Shown here piece after piece: positions 1 to 8,279 of a stretch of DNA of 64,000 nucleotides. The position numbers and the translations under genes were made by a program. The DNA lies in assembly GCF_042850945.1 (NCBI RefSeq), contig NZ_AP031496.1:1922001-1986000 (forward strand). Direction: 5' to 3'. The notes under the pieces are model-generated. The model was not told the DNA's origin and made no database searches. It saw only the letters and a list, made by a program, of their open reading frames with translations. Source of the stretch: Halioxenophilus aromaticivorans. GTDB lineage: Bacteria > Pseudomonadota > Gammaproteobacteria > Pseudomonadales > Cellvibrionaceae. Numbering within the stretch: position 1 is the stretch's first letter; each line of letters begins with the position of its first letter.

Positions 1-1
1 T

Positions 2-43
2 GAGTATTTGGTTGATCAGTTAGCCCAGCAGATCGAAGCTTAG
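2..43 (+). CDS. C-terminal tail of an unidentified gene (partial)
   Basis: Reading frame 2 is open from the left edge and closes at a TAG at 41-43, giving the last 13 residues EYLVDQLAQQIEA. The amphipathic, Gln/Leu-rich tail looks like ordinary protein, and the stop lies 20 bp before the convergent stop of the TetR gene. There is too little to name a family, and a chance open stretch this short cannot be excluded. Confidence 0.3.
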   Translation, partial: EYLVDQLAQQIEA

Positions 44-62
44 ATTAGGAGTGGGTTTTGGC

Positions 63-737
63 TTATGGCGTTGTCACGGTGCTGCTTGCCATATCAGAAG
101 TGGCTAGGGCTTGCAGCGGTTGTAAGCCACAGCCCTTTAAAATAACGTGGCTGACCATATTGGTGATGTGCTCTATGTCCTCTCGCTCGTATTCAGCGCG
201 GTTCATCAGCGTTAGTACTTGGGTTTCAAAGTCGGCGTAGTGCTGAGTGGTTGCCCATATCATAAAAATTAGGTGCACCGGGTCGATTGGGTCCATTTTT
301 CCGGCAGCAATCCATTCATCGAAAACACGCGTTTTAGAGCGTACCCACTGCCGCATATCCATGCGTATATATTCACGAATATGCGGCGCGCCCTGGATGA
401 TTTCCATGGCAAACAACTTAGAGGCGCGGGGGTGAGTGTAGGATAATTCTACCTTGGTGCGAATAAATTCGTGCAGCACCTCAGCGGGGTCGTCATCGGC
501 GGAGATATCCGATAAAACCTCATTCCACAACTGCGTGATGTATTCCAACACGGCCTTGTAGAGGTTGTTTTTGTTTTTGAAATAATAGTGGATATTGGCT
601 TTGGGCAAGCCCGCGCGGTTGGCGATCGCCTGCACGCTGGTGCCTTTGAATCCATTGAGCACAAACTCTTGCTCTGCCGCTTTCAGGATAACTTCCTCGT
701 TGCGTTCGCGTATTTTTCCTGGTTTGTACTTTTTCAC
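63..737 (-). CDS. TetR-family regulator of the RutR type
   Basis: This DNA-binding repressor (224 aa) probably controls purine/pyrimidine catabolism genes. The N-terminal helix-turn-helix is typical (GTSVQAIANRAGLPKANIHYYF), and the ligand domain carries the run PIDPVHLIFMIWATTQHYAD, which I recognise as nearly identical to E. coli RutR, the uracil/thymine-responsive regulator. The frame stays open 25 codons further upstream, but I chose the GTG at 737-735 because AAGGAA sits just ahead of it and the protein then begins VKKYKPGK, the expected charged TetR start. It lies 97 bp downstream of the purine permease in the same direction and faces away from the xdh genes. By context the ligand is more likely a purine intermediate such as urate or xanthine than uracil; that is inference. 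Confidence 0.85.
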   Translation of the reverse strand: MKKYKPGKIRERNEEVILKAAEQEFVLNGFKGTSVQAIANRAGLPKANIHYYFKNKNNLYKAVLEYITQLWNEVLSDISADDDPAEVLHEFIRTKVELSYTHPRASKLFAMEIIQGAPHIREYIRMDMRQWVRSKTRVFDEWIAAGKMDPIDPVHLIFMIWATTQHYADFETQVLTLMNRAEYEREDIEHITNMVSHVILKGCGLQPLQALATSDMASSTVTTP

Positions 738-834
738 GTGCGTTTCCTTCTCGTTCAAAACACGAGTTGGCGTAGGCTTATACTTGCCAGAGTTGAGACA
801 CTCACTTACCAATTCGATTCAAGTCAGTCTGTCA

Positions 835-2154
835 TTACTTTAAGTCAAAAACATAACGGGCGACAAAAATTGCCGCCAAAACGTAGGTTATTTTACTGAC
901 CTCACGGTATTTTCCGGTGCCCAATTTAATTCCCACGTAAACGATAAAGCCCAGGGCGATACCTTCGGAAATGCTGAAGGTTAGCGGCATGGCCATCAGT
1001 GCCACCACCGCCGTGGCCATGGACGCAAGATCGTCAAAGTCGATTTGGCGGAACGAGTCCATCATCAAAATACCCACCATCACCAGGGCGGGGGTGGTGG
1101 CCATCATGGGAATGACTTCCATCAGCGGTGTTAAGAACAACGCTAAAATAAAACACAGAGCCACGACGACTCCGGTGAGGCCGGTACGGCCACCGGCAGA
1201 AATACCCGCGGCGGATTCGACGTAGGAGGTTACCGGCGAGGTGCCCAAGGCTGCGCCAGCCACACTGGCGGCGGCGTCGGCGGTCATGGCGCCGCCCATC
1301 TTTGGCAGTTTGCCGTTGTTGTCGAGTAGGCCGGCGCGGCGGGATACGCCCAGTAGCGTGCCGATGGTGTCAAACATGTTGACGAAGACCATGGCAAACA
1401 CGATATCCCAGGTGTCCGCAAAATGCTTGAACGGGTACATTAAATCCATGGCCATAAAGGTATCGCCGATACCGTTGGGCAGACCCACCACGGCATCGGG
1501 CACCTTGGTGAGCATGCCGTCGTTGGTGGGAATAAAGAAACCGATAACCGTAATCACCAGGACCGACAAAACAATCCCGGCGTTAACTCGCAATATCAGC
1601 AGTACCGCGGTAAAAATAATGCCGGCTAAGGCGAGCAGCGCAGATGGCTGGGATAAATCGCCTAGGGTAACCAGTGTGGCTGGGTTATCTGCCACTAGGC
1701 CCGCGTTCTGCAAACCAATAAACGCGATGAACAATCCAATACCGCACTGCACGCCGACCTTAAGCGCGTGGGGAATGGCCTCGGCAATTTTGGTTCTTAC
1801 ACCGGTAACGGAAAGCAATAAAAATAATATGCCATTCCAAAACACCAGCCCCAGCGCGCCTTGCCAGGGAATCTCTCGGGTTAGGCACACAGTAAAAGCG
1901 AAAAATGCGTTTAAACCCATACCCGGTGCCAGTGCAATAGGGTAGTTGGTAAATAGCGCCATCAACAGTGTGCCAAAACTGGCGGCCAATGCTGTTACTG
2001 TGATTAAGCCCGCGGTGGGCATACCGCTGGCACCCAGGATGCCTGGGTTAACAATAAGCACATAGGACATAGCGGCGAAGGTGGTTAAGCCGGCGATGAC
2101 TTCGGCTTTCACGCTGGTTTTGTGTTCTTGCAGTTTAAAAAATGAATCCAGCAT
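835..2154 (-). CDS. NCS2/AzgA-type purine permease
   Basis: This is an inner-membrane proton symporter for purine bases (adenine, guanine, hypoxanthine or xanthine), 439 aa, the normal size for the AzgA/PbuG group. It begins MLDSFFKLQEHKTSVKAEVI, then shows the family block around FAAMSYVLIVNPGIL and the substrate-pathway segment APGMGLNAFFAF, followed by a series of hydrophobic helices and the conserved GTSPVTSYVESAAGI segment. The open frame extends 61 codons further upstream, but that part looks non-coding; the ATG at 2154 has TTAAGGA seven bases ahead and matches the family start. It is divergent from xdhA and followed by the RutR-like gene, so it probably supplies purines to the catabolic operon opposite. 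Exact base specificity cannot be read from sequence. Confidence 0.9.
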   Translation of the reverse strand: MLDSFFKLQEHKTSVKAEVIAGLTTFAAMSYVLIVNPGILGASGMPTAGLITVTALAASFGTLLMALFTNYPIALAPGMGLNAFFAFTVCLTREIPWQGALGLVFWNGILFLLLSVTGVRTKIAEAIPHALKVGVQCGIGLFIAFIGLQNAGLVADNPATLVTLGDLSQPSALLALAGIIFTAVLLILRVNAGIVLSVLVITVIGFFIPTNDGMLTKVPDAVVGLPNGIGDTFMAMDLMYPFKHFADTWDIVFAMVFVNMFDTIGTLLGVSRRAGLLDNNGKLPKMGGAMTADAAASVAGAALGTSPVTSYVESAAGISAGGRTGLTGVVVALCFILALFLTPLMEVIPMMATTPALVMVGILMMDSFRQIDFDDLASMATAVVALMAMPLTFSISEGIALGFIVYVGIKLGTGKYREVSKITYVLAAIFVARYVFDLK

Positions 2155-2406
2155 GGCTGTCCTTAACTCGTTAAAAGGTGGCCTTAGTGGCACTAATGAA
2201 GTGAATAGATGATTGCTGTGCCTACAAATGCAAAACGAAGCAATGCTTGTTTTCCCCATAGAGCGTTTCAGCGCGGTGCAGCACTCAGTGCGGGTATTTG
2301 CATAACGCGGTAATTTCTGCCTCAATTGAGCAACCACCTAGGCTACTCCGGCGTTGACGCAACAACCCACCCTGTAAACAGTTTAACGCGGGCCGCAATT
2401 GGCTGC

Positions 2407-2423
2407 TGGTCAAAAGCTGACCA
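2407..2423. promoter_or_regulatory. inverted repeat of TGGTCA half sites
   Basis: TGGTCA, five bases, TGACCA forms a perfect 6-bp dyad. The half sites are the same as in the RutR consensus but point the opposite way. It may be a second regulator contact or only a by-product of the stronger site downstream. Confidence 0.4.
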
Positions 2424-2511
2424 AATCAACAGATATTTTTGCAATTTTTTAGCCAAAAATACAACACCTTGTAATCAGTGATCTTGATTCTTAACTCAGC
2501 TGGCTAAAAAC

Positions 2512-2527
2512 TTGTCTAATTGGTCAG
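2512..2527. promoter_or_regulatory. putative RutR-type operator
   Basis: The 16-mer TTGTCTAATTGGTCAG agrees with 11 of the 14 fixed positions of the E. coli RutR consensus TTGACCAnnTGGTCAA. It lies about 140 bp ahead of the xdhA start, in the region divergent from the RutR-like gene, which makes it the natural target of that regulator. Binding itself is inference. Confidence 0.55.
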
Positions 2528-2665
2528 GGGATTGCATTATGCAGGCCATGGCCGAAGCCCAATTTGGGCACAGTCCGATAATCTCGACTTAAATCTGCCT
2601 TGTGGCTACTGCATACTGTTGGTGGCCCCTGGTTATGCCCACATAGATCATAAGGAAAGCACTGC

Positions 2666-4135
2666 TTGATACACTTTTGCCTCAACGGAACCTGGCGCTC
2701 TGAATCTCAGGTTGAGCCATCCATGACCATTCTGCGCTACCTGCGCACTAACGTGGGGCAGATGGGTACCAAAGAGGGTTGTGCATCCGGTGACTGCGGC
2801 GCTTGCACCGTAATGCTGGGTGAGTATCTCGACGGGGAATGGCGATATCGGGCCATTAATAGTTGCATCACTCTGCTGGCCAGCGCCCATGGGCGCCATC
2901 TGGTTACCGTGGAGGGGTTAGCCGATCAGAGTGATCCTCACCACTTGCACCCAGTGCAGCAGGCTATGGTGGATGTGCATGCTTCACAATGCGGTTTTTG
3001 CACGCCTGGGTTTGTGATGTCGCTGGCAGTGGCCGGTGATCAAAACCCGCAAGCAGAGCTTACCGAGGCCCAGGTTATCGATGCGATTTCAGGGAATTTG
3101 TGCCGTTGTACCGGTTACCGCCCCATCGTTGACGCCGGTCTGCTGAGCCACAGTTACCCTAGCAATCAAGCCCAATACCAAAGCGCAGCCCCGCCGGCGC
3201 AGGGTCTAGCCCAGGCGTCTCTCACAAAGCAGCAGCAGTTTTGCCACCTACCTACCAACGAGCAACAGCTACAAGACTTACTGGCACAAAATCCCATGGC
3301 AAGAATCATCGCCGGCGGCACCGATCTCATGCTGGAGCAAACGCAAAACTTTAAATCGTTACCGCAATTGGTGGGAATTTCGCAGGTTGCTGGTTTGAAT
3401 TCAATTAGCCAGAGCGAGGGGCGGGTCACAGTAGGGTGTGCGGTGACCTATGCCCAGCTCGAAACTCAATTAAAAGATTCCTTCCCGGCCTTTGTGGATC
3501 TATTGCACCGCTTAGGTTCTCGGCAAATCCGCAACCAAGCCACCTTGGTGGGTAACATTGCCAATGCGTCTCCCATCGGTGATACGCCGCCGTTTTTATT
3601 AACGTTAAATGCCGAGCTCGTGTTGGCCAGTACCCAGGCTCAGCGGCGCGTAGCCTTGGCGGATTTTTTTGTCGATTACAAACAAACACTGCTGCAGCCC
3701 GGCGAATATATTCGCCAGGTAGAGTTTGACCTACCCACAGCCGACTTTGTGCGCGCCTATAAAATCAGTAAACGTTACGAAGATGATATATCGGCGGTGC
3801 TTTTAGTGGTGCGTTGGCACATTGCTGATGGCAAATTTAGCGCAGTGAAAATCGCCTATGGGGGCATGGCGGCCATTCCTAAACGGGCTCTGGCAGCAGA
3901 GCAAGCCATGCTTGGTCAGCCGGCCTGTGAACAAACAGTACTGGCTGCGGCTCAATGTGTAGCGCAGGAATTTACGCCACTAAGCGATGTGCGCGCCTCA
4001 GCCGATTACCGCTTACAGGTGGCGAAAAATTGTCTGCATAAAGCCTGGCTGGAGAGCCAAGCGCAAGCGGTTAGCGTGTGGCAGCCCGCTGCAACCCGGC
4101 GAACCCAACAAGTGTTTGGGGGGCAAAATGCGTAA
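2666..4135 (+). CDS. xdhA: xanthine dehydrogenase small subunit (2Fe-2S and FAD)
   Basis: This is the electron-transfer subunit of xanthine dehydrogenase, which oxidises hypoxanthine to xanthine and urate with NAD+; 489 aa is normal for bacterial XdhA. The plant-type ferredoxin domain has Cys39, Cys44, Cys47 and Cys67 (GCASGDCGACT), and the second [2Fe-2S] domain has Cys109, Cys112, Cys146 and Cys148 (CGFCTPGF and CRCTGYRP). The FAD domain follows from about residue 195 with IIAGGTDL and the GNIANASPIGD segment, then the CO-dehydrogenase flavoprotein C-terminal domain. The start is a TTG: an in-frame TAA at 2651 rules out anything earlier, and AAGGAA is correctly spaced. First gene of a seven-gene run; its end overlaps xdhB by 8 bp. 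Confidence 0.95.
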   Translation: MIHFCLNGTWRSESQVEPSMTILRYLRTNVGQMGTKEGCASGDCGACTVMLGEYLDGEWRYRAINSCITLLASAHGRHLVTVEGLADQSDPHHLHPVQQAMVDVHASQCGFCTPGFVMSLAVAGDQNPQAELTEAQVIDAISGNLCRCTGYRPIVDAGLLSHSYPSNQAQYQSAAPPAQGLAQASLTKQQQFCHLPTNEQQLQDLLAQNPMARIIAGGTDLMLEQTQNFKSLPQLVGISQVAGLNSISQSEGRVTVGCAVTYAQLETQLKDSFPAFVDLLHRLGSRQIRNQATLVGNIANASPIGDTPPFLLTLNAELVLASTQAQRRVALADFFVDYKQTLLQPGEYIRQVEFDLPTADFVRAYKISKRYEDDISAVLLVVRWHIADGKFSAVKIAYGGMAAIPKRALAAEQAMLGQPACEQTVLAAAQCVAQEFTPLSDVRASADYRLQVAKNCLHKAWLESQAQAVSVWQPAATRRTQQVFGGQNA

Positions 4136-6488
4136 CGTTAAACCCTATGACCCATTACCAACCCAGCGAATTGCCAAGGCCAACACCAGTGACCTGGGCA
4201 AACCTGGCATCCACGAAAGCGCCGTTAAACACGTTACTGGCAAAGCCCAGTACGTAGACGATATTCCCGAATTACCGGGCACACTGCACATGGCCGCCGG
4301 CGGTAGCGCCCATGCCTATGCCAAAATACTTAAGGTTGATTTAACGGCGGTATTGGCCTGCCCCGGTGTGGTGGCAGCGTACACCCATCAGGATATCCCA
4401 GGAGAAATCGACGTTGCCCCGGTGTTTACCGGCGATCCGCTACTGGCTGTGGACGAAACCCAATTTGTGGGCCAACCCCTATTTTTGGTGGTGGCCGAAA
4501 CCTACGAGCAGGCGCAGGCAGCGGTGGCTCTGGCAAACATCGATTACCAACCACTCACGCCCAACATTCGATTGCAGCAGGGCCTGGATTCTGGCCACAG
4601 TGTGGTGCCCCAGCACGTTATGCAACGCGGCGATTATGGCCCAGCCATCGCTAATGCCGAACAACGGCTGCAAGGCGAAGGTTACATCGGTGGCCAGGAG
4701 CACTTTTACTTGGAAGGCCAAATCAGTATGGCCTGGCCCACGGAGGACGGCGGCGTTCATATTCATACCTCCAGCCAGCACCCCACCGAAGTGCAAAAGT
4801 TGGTGGCCGAGGTGCTGCATATCGGCAGCCACCTAGTTACCGCAGAAGTGCGCCGCATGGGCGGCGGATTTGGTGGCAAAGAATCTCAAGCGGCGGTGTT
4901 GGCGTGTTCCGCAGCTCTGGCCGCCAATGATTTACAGCGGCCTGTGAAATATCGCATGCCGCGCCGCGCTGATATGGAGCGCACCGGCAAACGACACGAT
5001 TTTGGTTTTCAATACGATGTCGGTTTTACCTCCCAGGGCGATATCCTAGGCATTGATTTAACATTGGCAGGCTTGTGCGGTTGCTCGGCGGATTTATCCC
5101 AGGGCATTGTGGACCGGGCCATGTTTCATGCCGATAACGGTTACAGCTTAAATGCCGCCAAGGTTACCGGCTTGGCGCCACGAACCCATACGGTATCGAA
5201 TACGGCATTCCGAGGCTTCGGTGGCCCCAAGGGTATGTTGGCCATTGAAACTGTAATGGAAAATATCGCCCGCGCCACAGGCCAAGACCCGCTCGCCGTA
5301 CGCAAGCGCAATTTATATCGCCCGGGCGCAGACACCACGCACTACGGCCAAAAAGTAGAGCAGTTGGTGCTTACCGATATCGTCAGCCGGTTAGAAACCA
5401 GCAGCGATTATTGGCAGCGTAGGGAAGCGGTGGCGGCGTTTAATCAGCACAACCCGTATTTAAAAAAGGGCTTGGCACTAACGCCGGTTAAATTCGGAAT
5501 TTCGTTTACCTCCAAACACTTAAACCAAGCCAGCGCCTTGGTTCATGTGTATACCGACGGCACTATTTTGGTTAACCACGGTGGTACCGAAATGGGGCAG
5601 GGCCTGTACACCAAAGTGGCGCAAATAGTGGCCAGCGTTTTTGGTGTGAGCAGCCAGCGGGTGCAAGTGACGGCCACCCGCACCGATAAAGTCGCCAACT
5701 CTTCACCCACGGCGGCGTCATCCGGCACCGATCTTAATGGTTTTGCCGCGCTCAATGCCTGTGAAGAAATCAAACACAATTTAGTGCAGTGGGCCTGTGA
5801 CTGCTACGGTATAGAAGCCTCTAAAATTGTATTTAGTAACGATACCGTCACCCTGGGCGAGGAGTCCTTAGCTTTTGCCGAGTTATGCCGCTTAGCCTAC
5901 ATGAGCCGGGTGCCGCTGATGGCCCACGGCTTTTACAAAACCCCCAAAATTCATTACGACCGCGCTACTGGCCAGGGTCAGCCCTTCTTCTATTTTGCCA
6001 ATGGTGCTGCCTGCAGTGAGGTGCTGATCGACTGCTTAACCGGCGAATACAAAGTGCTGAGGGCTGATATTTTGCACGACGTGGGCCGCTCGCTTAACCC
6101 GGCCATCGACATCGGCCAGGTGGAAGGTGGGTTTATTCAGGGGATGGGCTGGCTGACCAGCGAAGAATTACTGTGGGATGACCGCGGCCGAGTTATTTCC
6201 AACAGCCCAGCCAATTACAAAATCCCCACGGCCTTTGATGTGCCGGCAGAGTTTAACGTCGCACTGTACGAAAGCGCCAATCCGGAGAGCACGGTTTTAA
6301 ACTCTAAGGCGGTGGGCGAGCCGCCACTTATGCTGGCATTGTCGGTATGGGCTGCATTGTCCGATGCCTGCGCCGCTGTGGCCGAGTACCGCTGCTGTCC
6401 GCGTTTGGATGCACCGGCCACGGCGGAGAAAGTTCTCGCTGCCGTTGGCGCAGCGCAACAGTTTTTACAGGAGCAAAATCATGAATAA
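4128..6488 (+). CDS. xdhB: xanthine dehydrogenase molybdopterin subunit
   Basis: This is the large catalytic subunit, carrying the molybdenum cofactor where purines are hydroxylated; 786 aa fits the family. Visible landmarks are the N-terminal HESAVKHVTGKAQYVDD block, the cofactor loops RRMGGGFGGKES and FRGFGGPKG, the GGTEMGQGLYTK segment, and KAVGEPPL, in which Glu731 aligns with the catalytic base of the family. The frame is open further upstream within xdhA, but the ATG at 4128, preceded by a G-rich ribosome site and overlapping the xdhA stop by 8 bp, gives the standard N-terminus. It is followed, again with an 8-bp overlap, by the maturation factor xdhC. Cofactor and Fe-S partners make the active complex an alpha2beta2 cytoplasmic enzyme by analogy with Rhodobacter XDH. 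Confidence 0.96.
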   Translation: MRNVKPYDPLPTQRIAKANTSDLGKPGIHESAVKHVTGKAQYVDDIPELPGTLHMAAGGSAHAYAKILKVDLTAVLACPGVVAAYTHQDIPGEIDVAPVFTGDPLLAVDETQFVGQPLFLVVAETYEQAQAAVALANIDYQPLTPNIRLQQGLDSGHSVVPQHVMQRGDYGPAIANAEQRLQGEGYIGGQEHFYLEGQISMAWPTEDGGVHIHTSSQHPTEVQKLVAEVLHIGSHLVTAEVRRMGGGFGGKESQAAVLACSAALAANDLQRPVKYRMPRRADMERTGKRHDFGFQYDVGFTSQGDILGIDLTLAGLCGCSADLSQGIVDRAMFHADNGYSLNAAKVTGLAPRTHTVSNTAFRGFGGPKGMLAIETVMENIARATGQDPLAVRKRNLYRPGADTTHYGQKVEQLVLTDIVSRLETSSDYWQRREAVAAFNQHNPYLKKGLALTPVKFGISFTSKHLNQASALVHVYTDGTILVNHGGTEMGQGLYTKVAQIVASVFGVSSQRVQVTATRTDKVANSSPTAASSGTDLNGFAALNACEEIKHNLVQWACDCYGIEASKIVFSNDTVTLGEESLAFAELCRLAYMSRVPLMAHGFYKTPKIHYDRATGQGQPFFYFANGAACSEVLIDCLTGEYKVLRADILHDVGRSLNPAIDIGQVEGGFIQGMGWLTSEELLWDDRGRVISNSPANYKIPTAFDVPAEFNVALYESANPESTVLNSKAVGEPPLMLALSVWAALSDACAAVAEYRCCPRLDAPATAEKVLAAVGAAQQFLQEQNHE

Positions 6489-7380
6489 GCCCTGGTATAT
6501 GGCCGTGGCGAACTGCCATGAAATCGGCGAAGCCTATGTACTGGTGACGGTGCTGGGCACCTCGGGTTCCACTCCGCGTGAGCCCGGTGCCAAAATGGTG
6601 GTCACCGCCGAGCACTGCTACGACACGATAGGCGGCGGCCAATTGGAGTATCTGGTTACGCAGGCTGCTCGCCAGCGGCTGCAAGATGGTGAAGTGGGCG
6701 TTGATATGCGGCCGTTTCCCTTAGCCGCCGAAGCTAAGCAGTGTTGTGGTGGCCACGTGAGCGTGATGCTGGAAGCCTTTGCGCCTGCCGATTGGCGCTT
6801 GGCGGTGTTCGGTGCCGGCCACGTTGCCCAGCAGTTGATTCCCATTTTGGCGCGTATGCCGGCAAAAATTCTGTGGTTGGACAACCGGTTTGATTTCGCC
6901 CTAGATCGATCGTTAATTCCTGAAGGCAGTAATGTCGAATTGGGCTATTTCGAAGACCCAGTGGATACTATTTTAGAGCTGCCGGCGGCCACCGAAGTGA
7001 TTATCCTCACCCACGATCACGCCCTGGATTTTGAATTGTGTAAAGTGGCGTTGGAGCGACCGGATATTCCTTTTGTGGGTTGCATTGGTTCCAACACCAA
7101 GGCCAAGCGGTTTGAGCAACGCCTGCTTAAAACTGGGTTAAACGAAAGTGATTTGCAGCGTTGGGTGTGCCCCATTGGCCTGCCGGAAGTACCGGGCAAA
7201 CTGCCCATCGAAGTGGCGGTTTCCATCAGTGCACAGCTGGTGGCTCGGCGACAACTGCACAGCCAACATCGGCACGACCGACGCGGACTGGCCTGGCGTG
7301 AGCTCAAGGATGCATTGGCCAGTGAACCTGAAAATTCCAGCCGCAAAACTCAGTTAGATAACGACCAAGAGGTGCGCTAG
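6481..7380 (+). CDS. xdhC: xanthine dehydrogenase accessory protein
   Basis: XdhC binds the molybdenum cofactor, promotes its sulfuration and inserts it into XdhB. The protein (299 aa) has the N-terminal XdhC/CoxI domain with VTVLGTSGSTPREPGAKMVV and the CCGGHVSV segment near residue 88, then a Rossmann-like C-terminal domain beginning FGAGHVAQQL. The ATG at 6481 lies after CAGGAG, overlaps the xdhB stop by 8 bp and gives the family N-terminus. Its place directly after xdhB is the usual one. The C-terminus carries an extra polar tail of about 25 residues that I do not recognise. Confidence 0.94.
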   Translation: MNKPWYMAVANCHEIGEAYVLVTVLGTSGSTPREPGAKMVVTAEHCYDTIGGGQLEYLVTQAARQRLQDGEVGVDMRPFPLAAEAKQCCGGHVSVMLEAFAPADWRLAVFGAGHVAQQLIPILARMPAKILWLDNRFDFALDRSLIPEGSNVELGYFEDPVDTILELPAATEVIILTHDHALDFELCKVALERPDIPFVGCIGSNTKAKRFEQRLLKTGLNESDLQRWVCPIGLPEVPGKLPIEVAVSISAQLVARRQLHSQHRHDRRGLAWRELKDALASEPENSSRKTQLDNDQEVR

Positions 7381-7382
7381 TT

Positions 7383-7904
7383 GTGTCTAACGCCTCAGCG
7401 GAAAATACAACCCTAACGCTTGCACAATTAAACGCCCTAACGGGGGAGCAAGCCTGCGCGTTTTTCCTCTCGATTTGCCATTGCCAGCGATGGGCACAAG
7501 ATATGGACAGCGCTCGGCCCTATGCAACGGTGCCTAGCCTATTAGGTGCCGCCGCGGATTACTGGCAAAACCCCACGGAGGAAGAAATCCTAGAGTCTTT
7601 CACAGGCCATGCCCGCATTGGGGATTTATCGGCCATGGAAAAAAAATACAGTGCCGCCGCCAAAGAGCAAGGCCAAGTGGCCAGTGCCAGTAGGGCGGTT
7701 ATAGAGCAGTTATTTGAAGACAATAACCGCTACTTCGAAAAGAACGGTTTTATTTTTGTGGTGTGTGCCTCCGGTAAGTCCGCTCGTGAAATGCTCGGTC
7801 TGCTGCAACAGCGATTAAGCAATTCTCGTGGCCAAGAGCTGGCCACCGGCGCGGCGGAGCAAGCCAAAATTTCTGAGCTGCGGTTATCCCAACGCGTGAT
7901 TTAA
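7383..7904 (+). CDS. uraD: OHCU decarboxylase
   Basis: UraD (173 aa) decarboxylates 2-oxo-4-hydroxy-4-carboxy-5-ureidoimidazoline to (S)-allantoin, the last step of urate breakdown in this locus. The conserved HARIGD motif (HPRIGD in most relatives) places the presumed catalytic His at residue 76, and the C-terminal half has the NRYFEKNGFIFVVCASGKSA block typical of the family. The protein starts at a GTG two bases after the xdhC stop, with AGAGGTG overlapping the end of xdhC as ribosome site. Position between xdhC and uraH supports the role. Confidence 0.92.
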   Translation: MSNASAENTTLTLAQLNALTGEQACAFFLSICHCQRWAQDMDSARPYATVPSLLGAAADYWQNPTEEEILESFTGHARIGDLSAMEKKYSAAAKEQGQVASASRAVIEQLFEDNNRYFEKNGFIFVVCASGKSAREMLGLLQQRLSNSRGQELATGAAEQAKISELRLSQRVI

Positions 7905-7920
7905 AACCCCTAGGAATACT

Positions 7921-8274
7921 ATGAACGCTTTAGCCCGTGCGCCGATAACGACGCATATATTAGACACCGAGCGCGGCAAGCCAGCGGTTGGCGTTAGTGT
8001 TGAATTGTCGCAATTACATCAAGGCAGTTGGACGGTGGTTAATCAGGGCCAAACCAACAGCGATGGCCGAGTGGAGCAATGGCAACAACCGCTCACGCTA
8101 GCCACGGGCATGTACCAATTGGTGTTTGCCACCGATGCTTATTTTAAACAACTGGGCGTGGCCAGTTTTTATCCCGAGGTAAACATTCGCTTTTACGTTG
8201 CTAAGCCCCAGGAACATTACCATGTGCCGCTGTTGCTATCGGCCCACGGTTATTCCACCTATCGCGGTACCTAA
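7921..8274 (+). CDS. uraH: 5-hydroxyisourate hydrolase (transthyretin-like)
   Basis: UraH (117 aa) opens 5-hydroxyisourate, the product of urate oxidation, to OHCU for UraD. It has the family start THILDTERGKPA with an active-site His, the middle SDGRVEQW block, and the end YHVPLLLSAHGYSTYRGT. The diagnostic C-terminal tetrapeptide is normally YRGS; here it is YRGT, a conservative change. No signal peptide, so it is cytoplasmic. It starts at an ATG 16 bp after uraD, with AGGAAT ahead of it. Confidence 0.95.
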   Translation: MNALARAPITTHILDTERGKPAVGVSVELSQLHQGSWTVVNQGQTNSDGRVEQWQQPLTLATGMYQLVFATDAYFKQLGVASFYPEVNIRFYVAKPQEHYHVPLLLSAHGYSTYRGT

Positions 8275-8279
8275 CCTTA

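Larger units (their letters stand above)
2155..2665. promoter_or_regulatory. divergent control region between permease and xdh operon
   Basis: This 511-bp gap separates the leftward permease-regulator pair from the rightward purine catabolic operon and must hold both promoters. I see no convincing ORF. It contains two dyads built from TGGTCA half sites (2407-2423 and 2512-2527, listed separately). I could not fold a purine riboswitch out of it. Confidence 0.6.

Noticed and set aside
738..812. 25-codon N-terminal extension of the TetR gene
   Set aside because: The GTG at 737 has a proper ribosome site and gives the family start; the extension has none and looks non-coding.
1241..1945. 234-codon open frame on the plus strand
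   Set aside because: It is the shadow of the permease gene on the other strand and reads as low-complexity Ser/Ala/Pro/Thr sequence.
2155..2337. 61-codon extension of the permease
   Set aside because: The AzgA-type start MLDSFFKL at 2154 follows TTAAGGA; upstream residues match nothing and would use the promoter region.
2155..2665. Purine riboswitch between permease and xdhA
   Set aside because: I could not arrange the conserved three-way junction and loop-loop bases; proteins with TGGTCA-type sites explain the region better.
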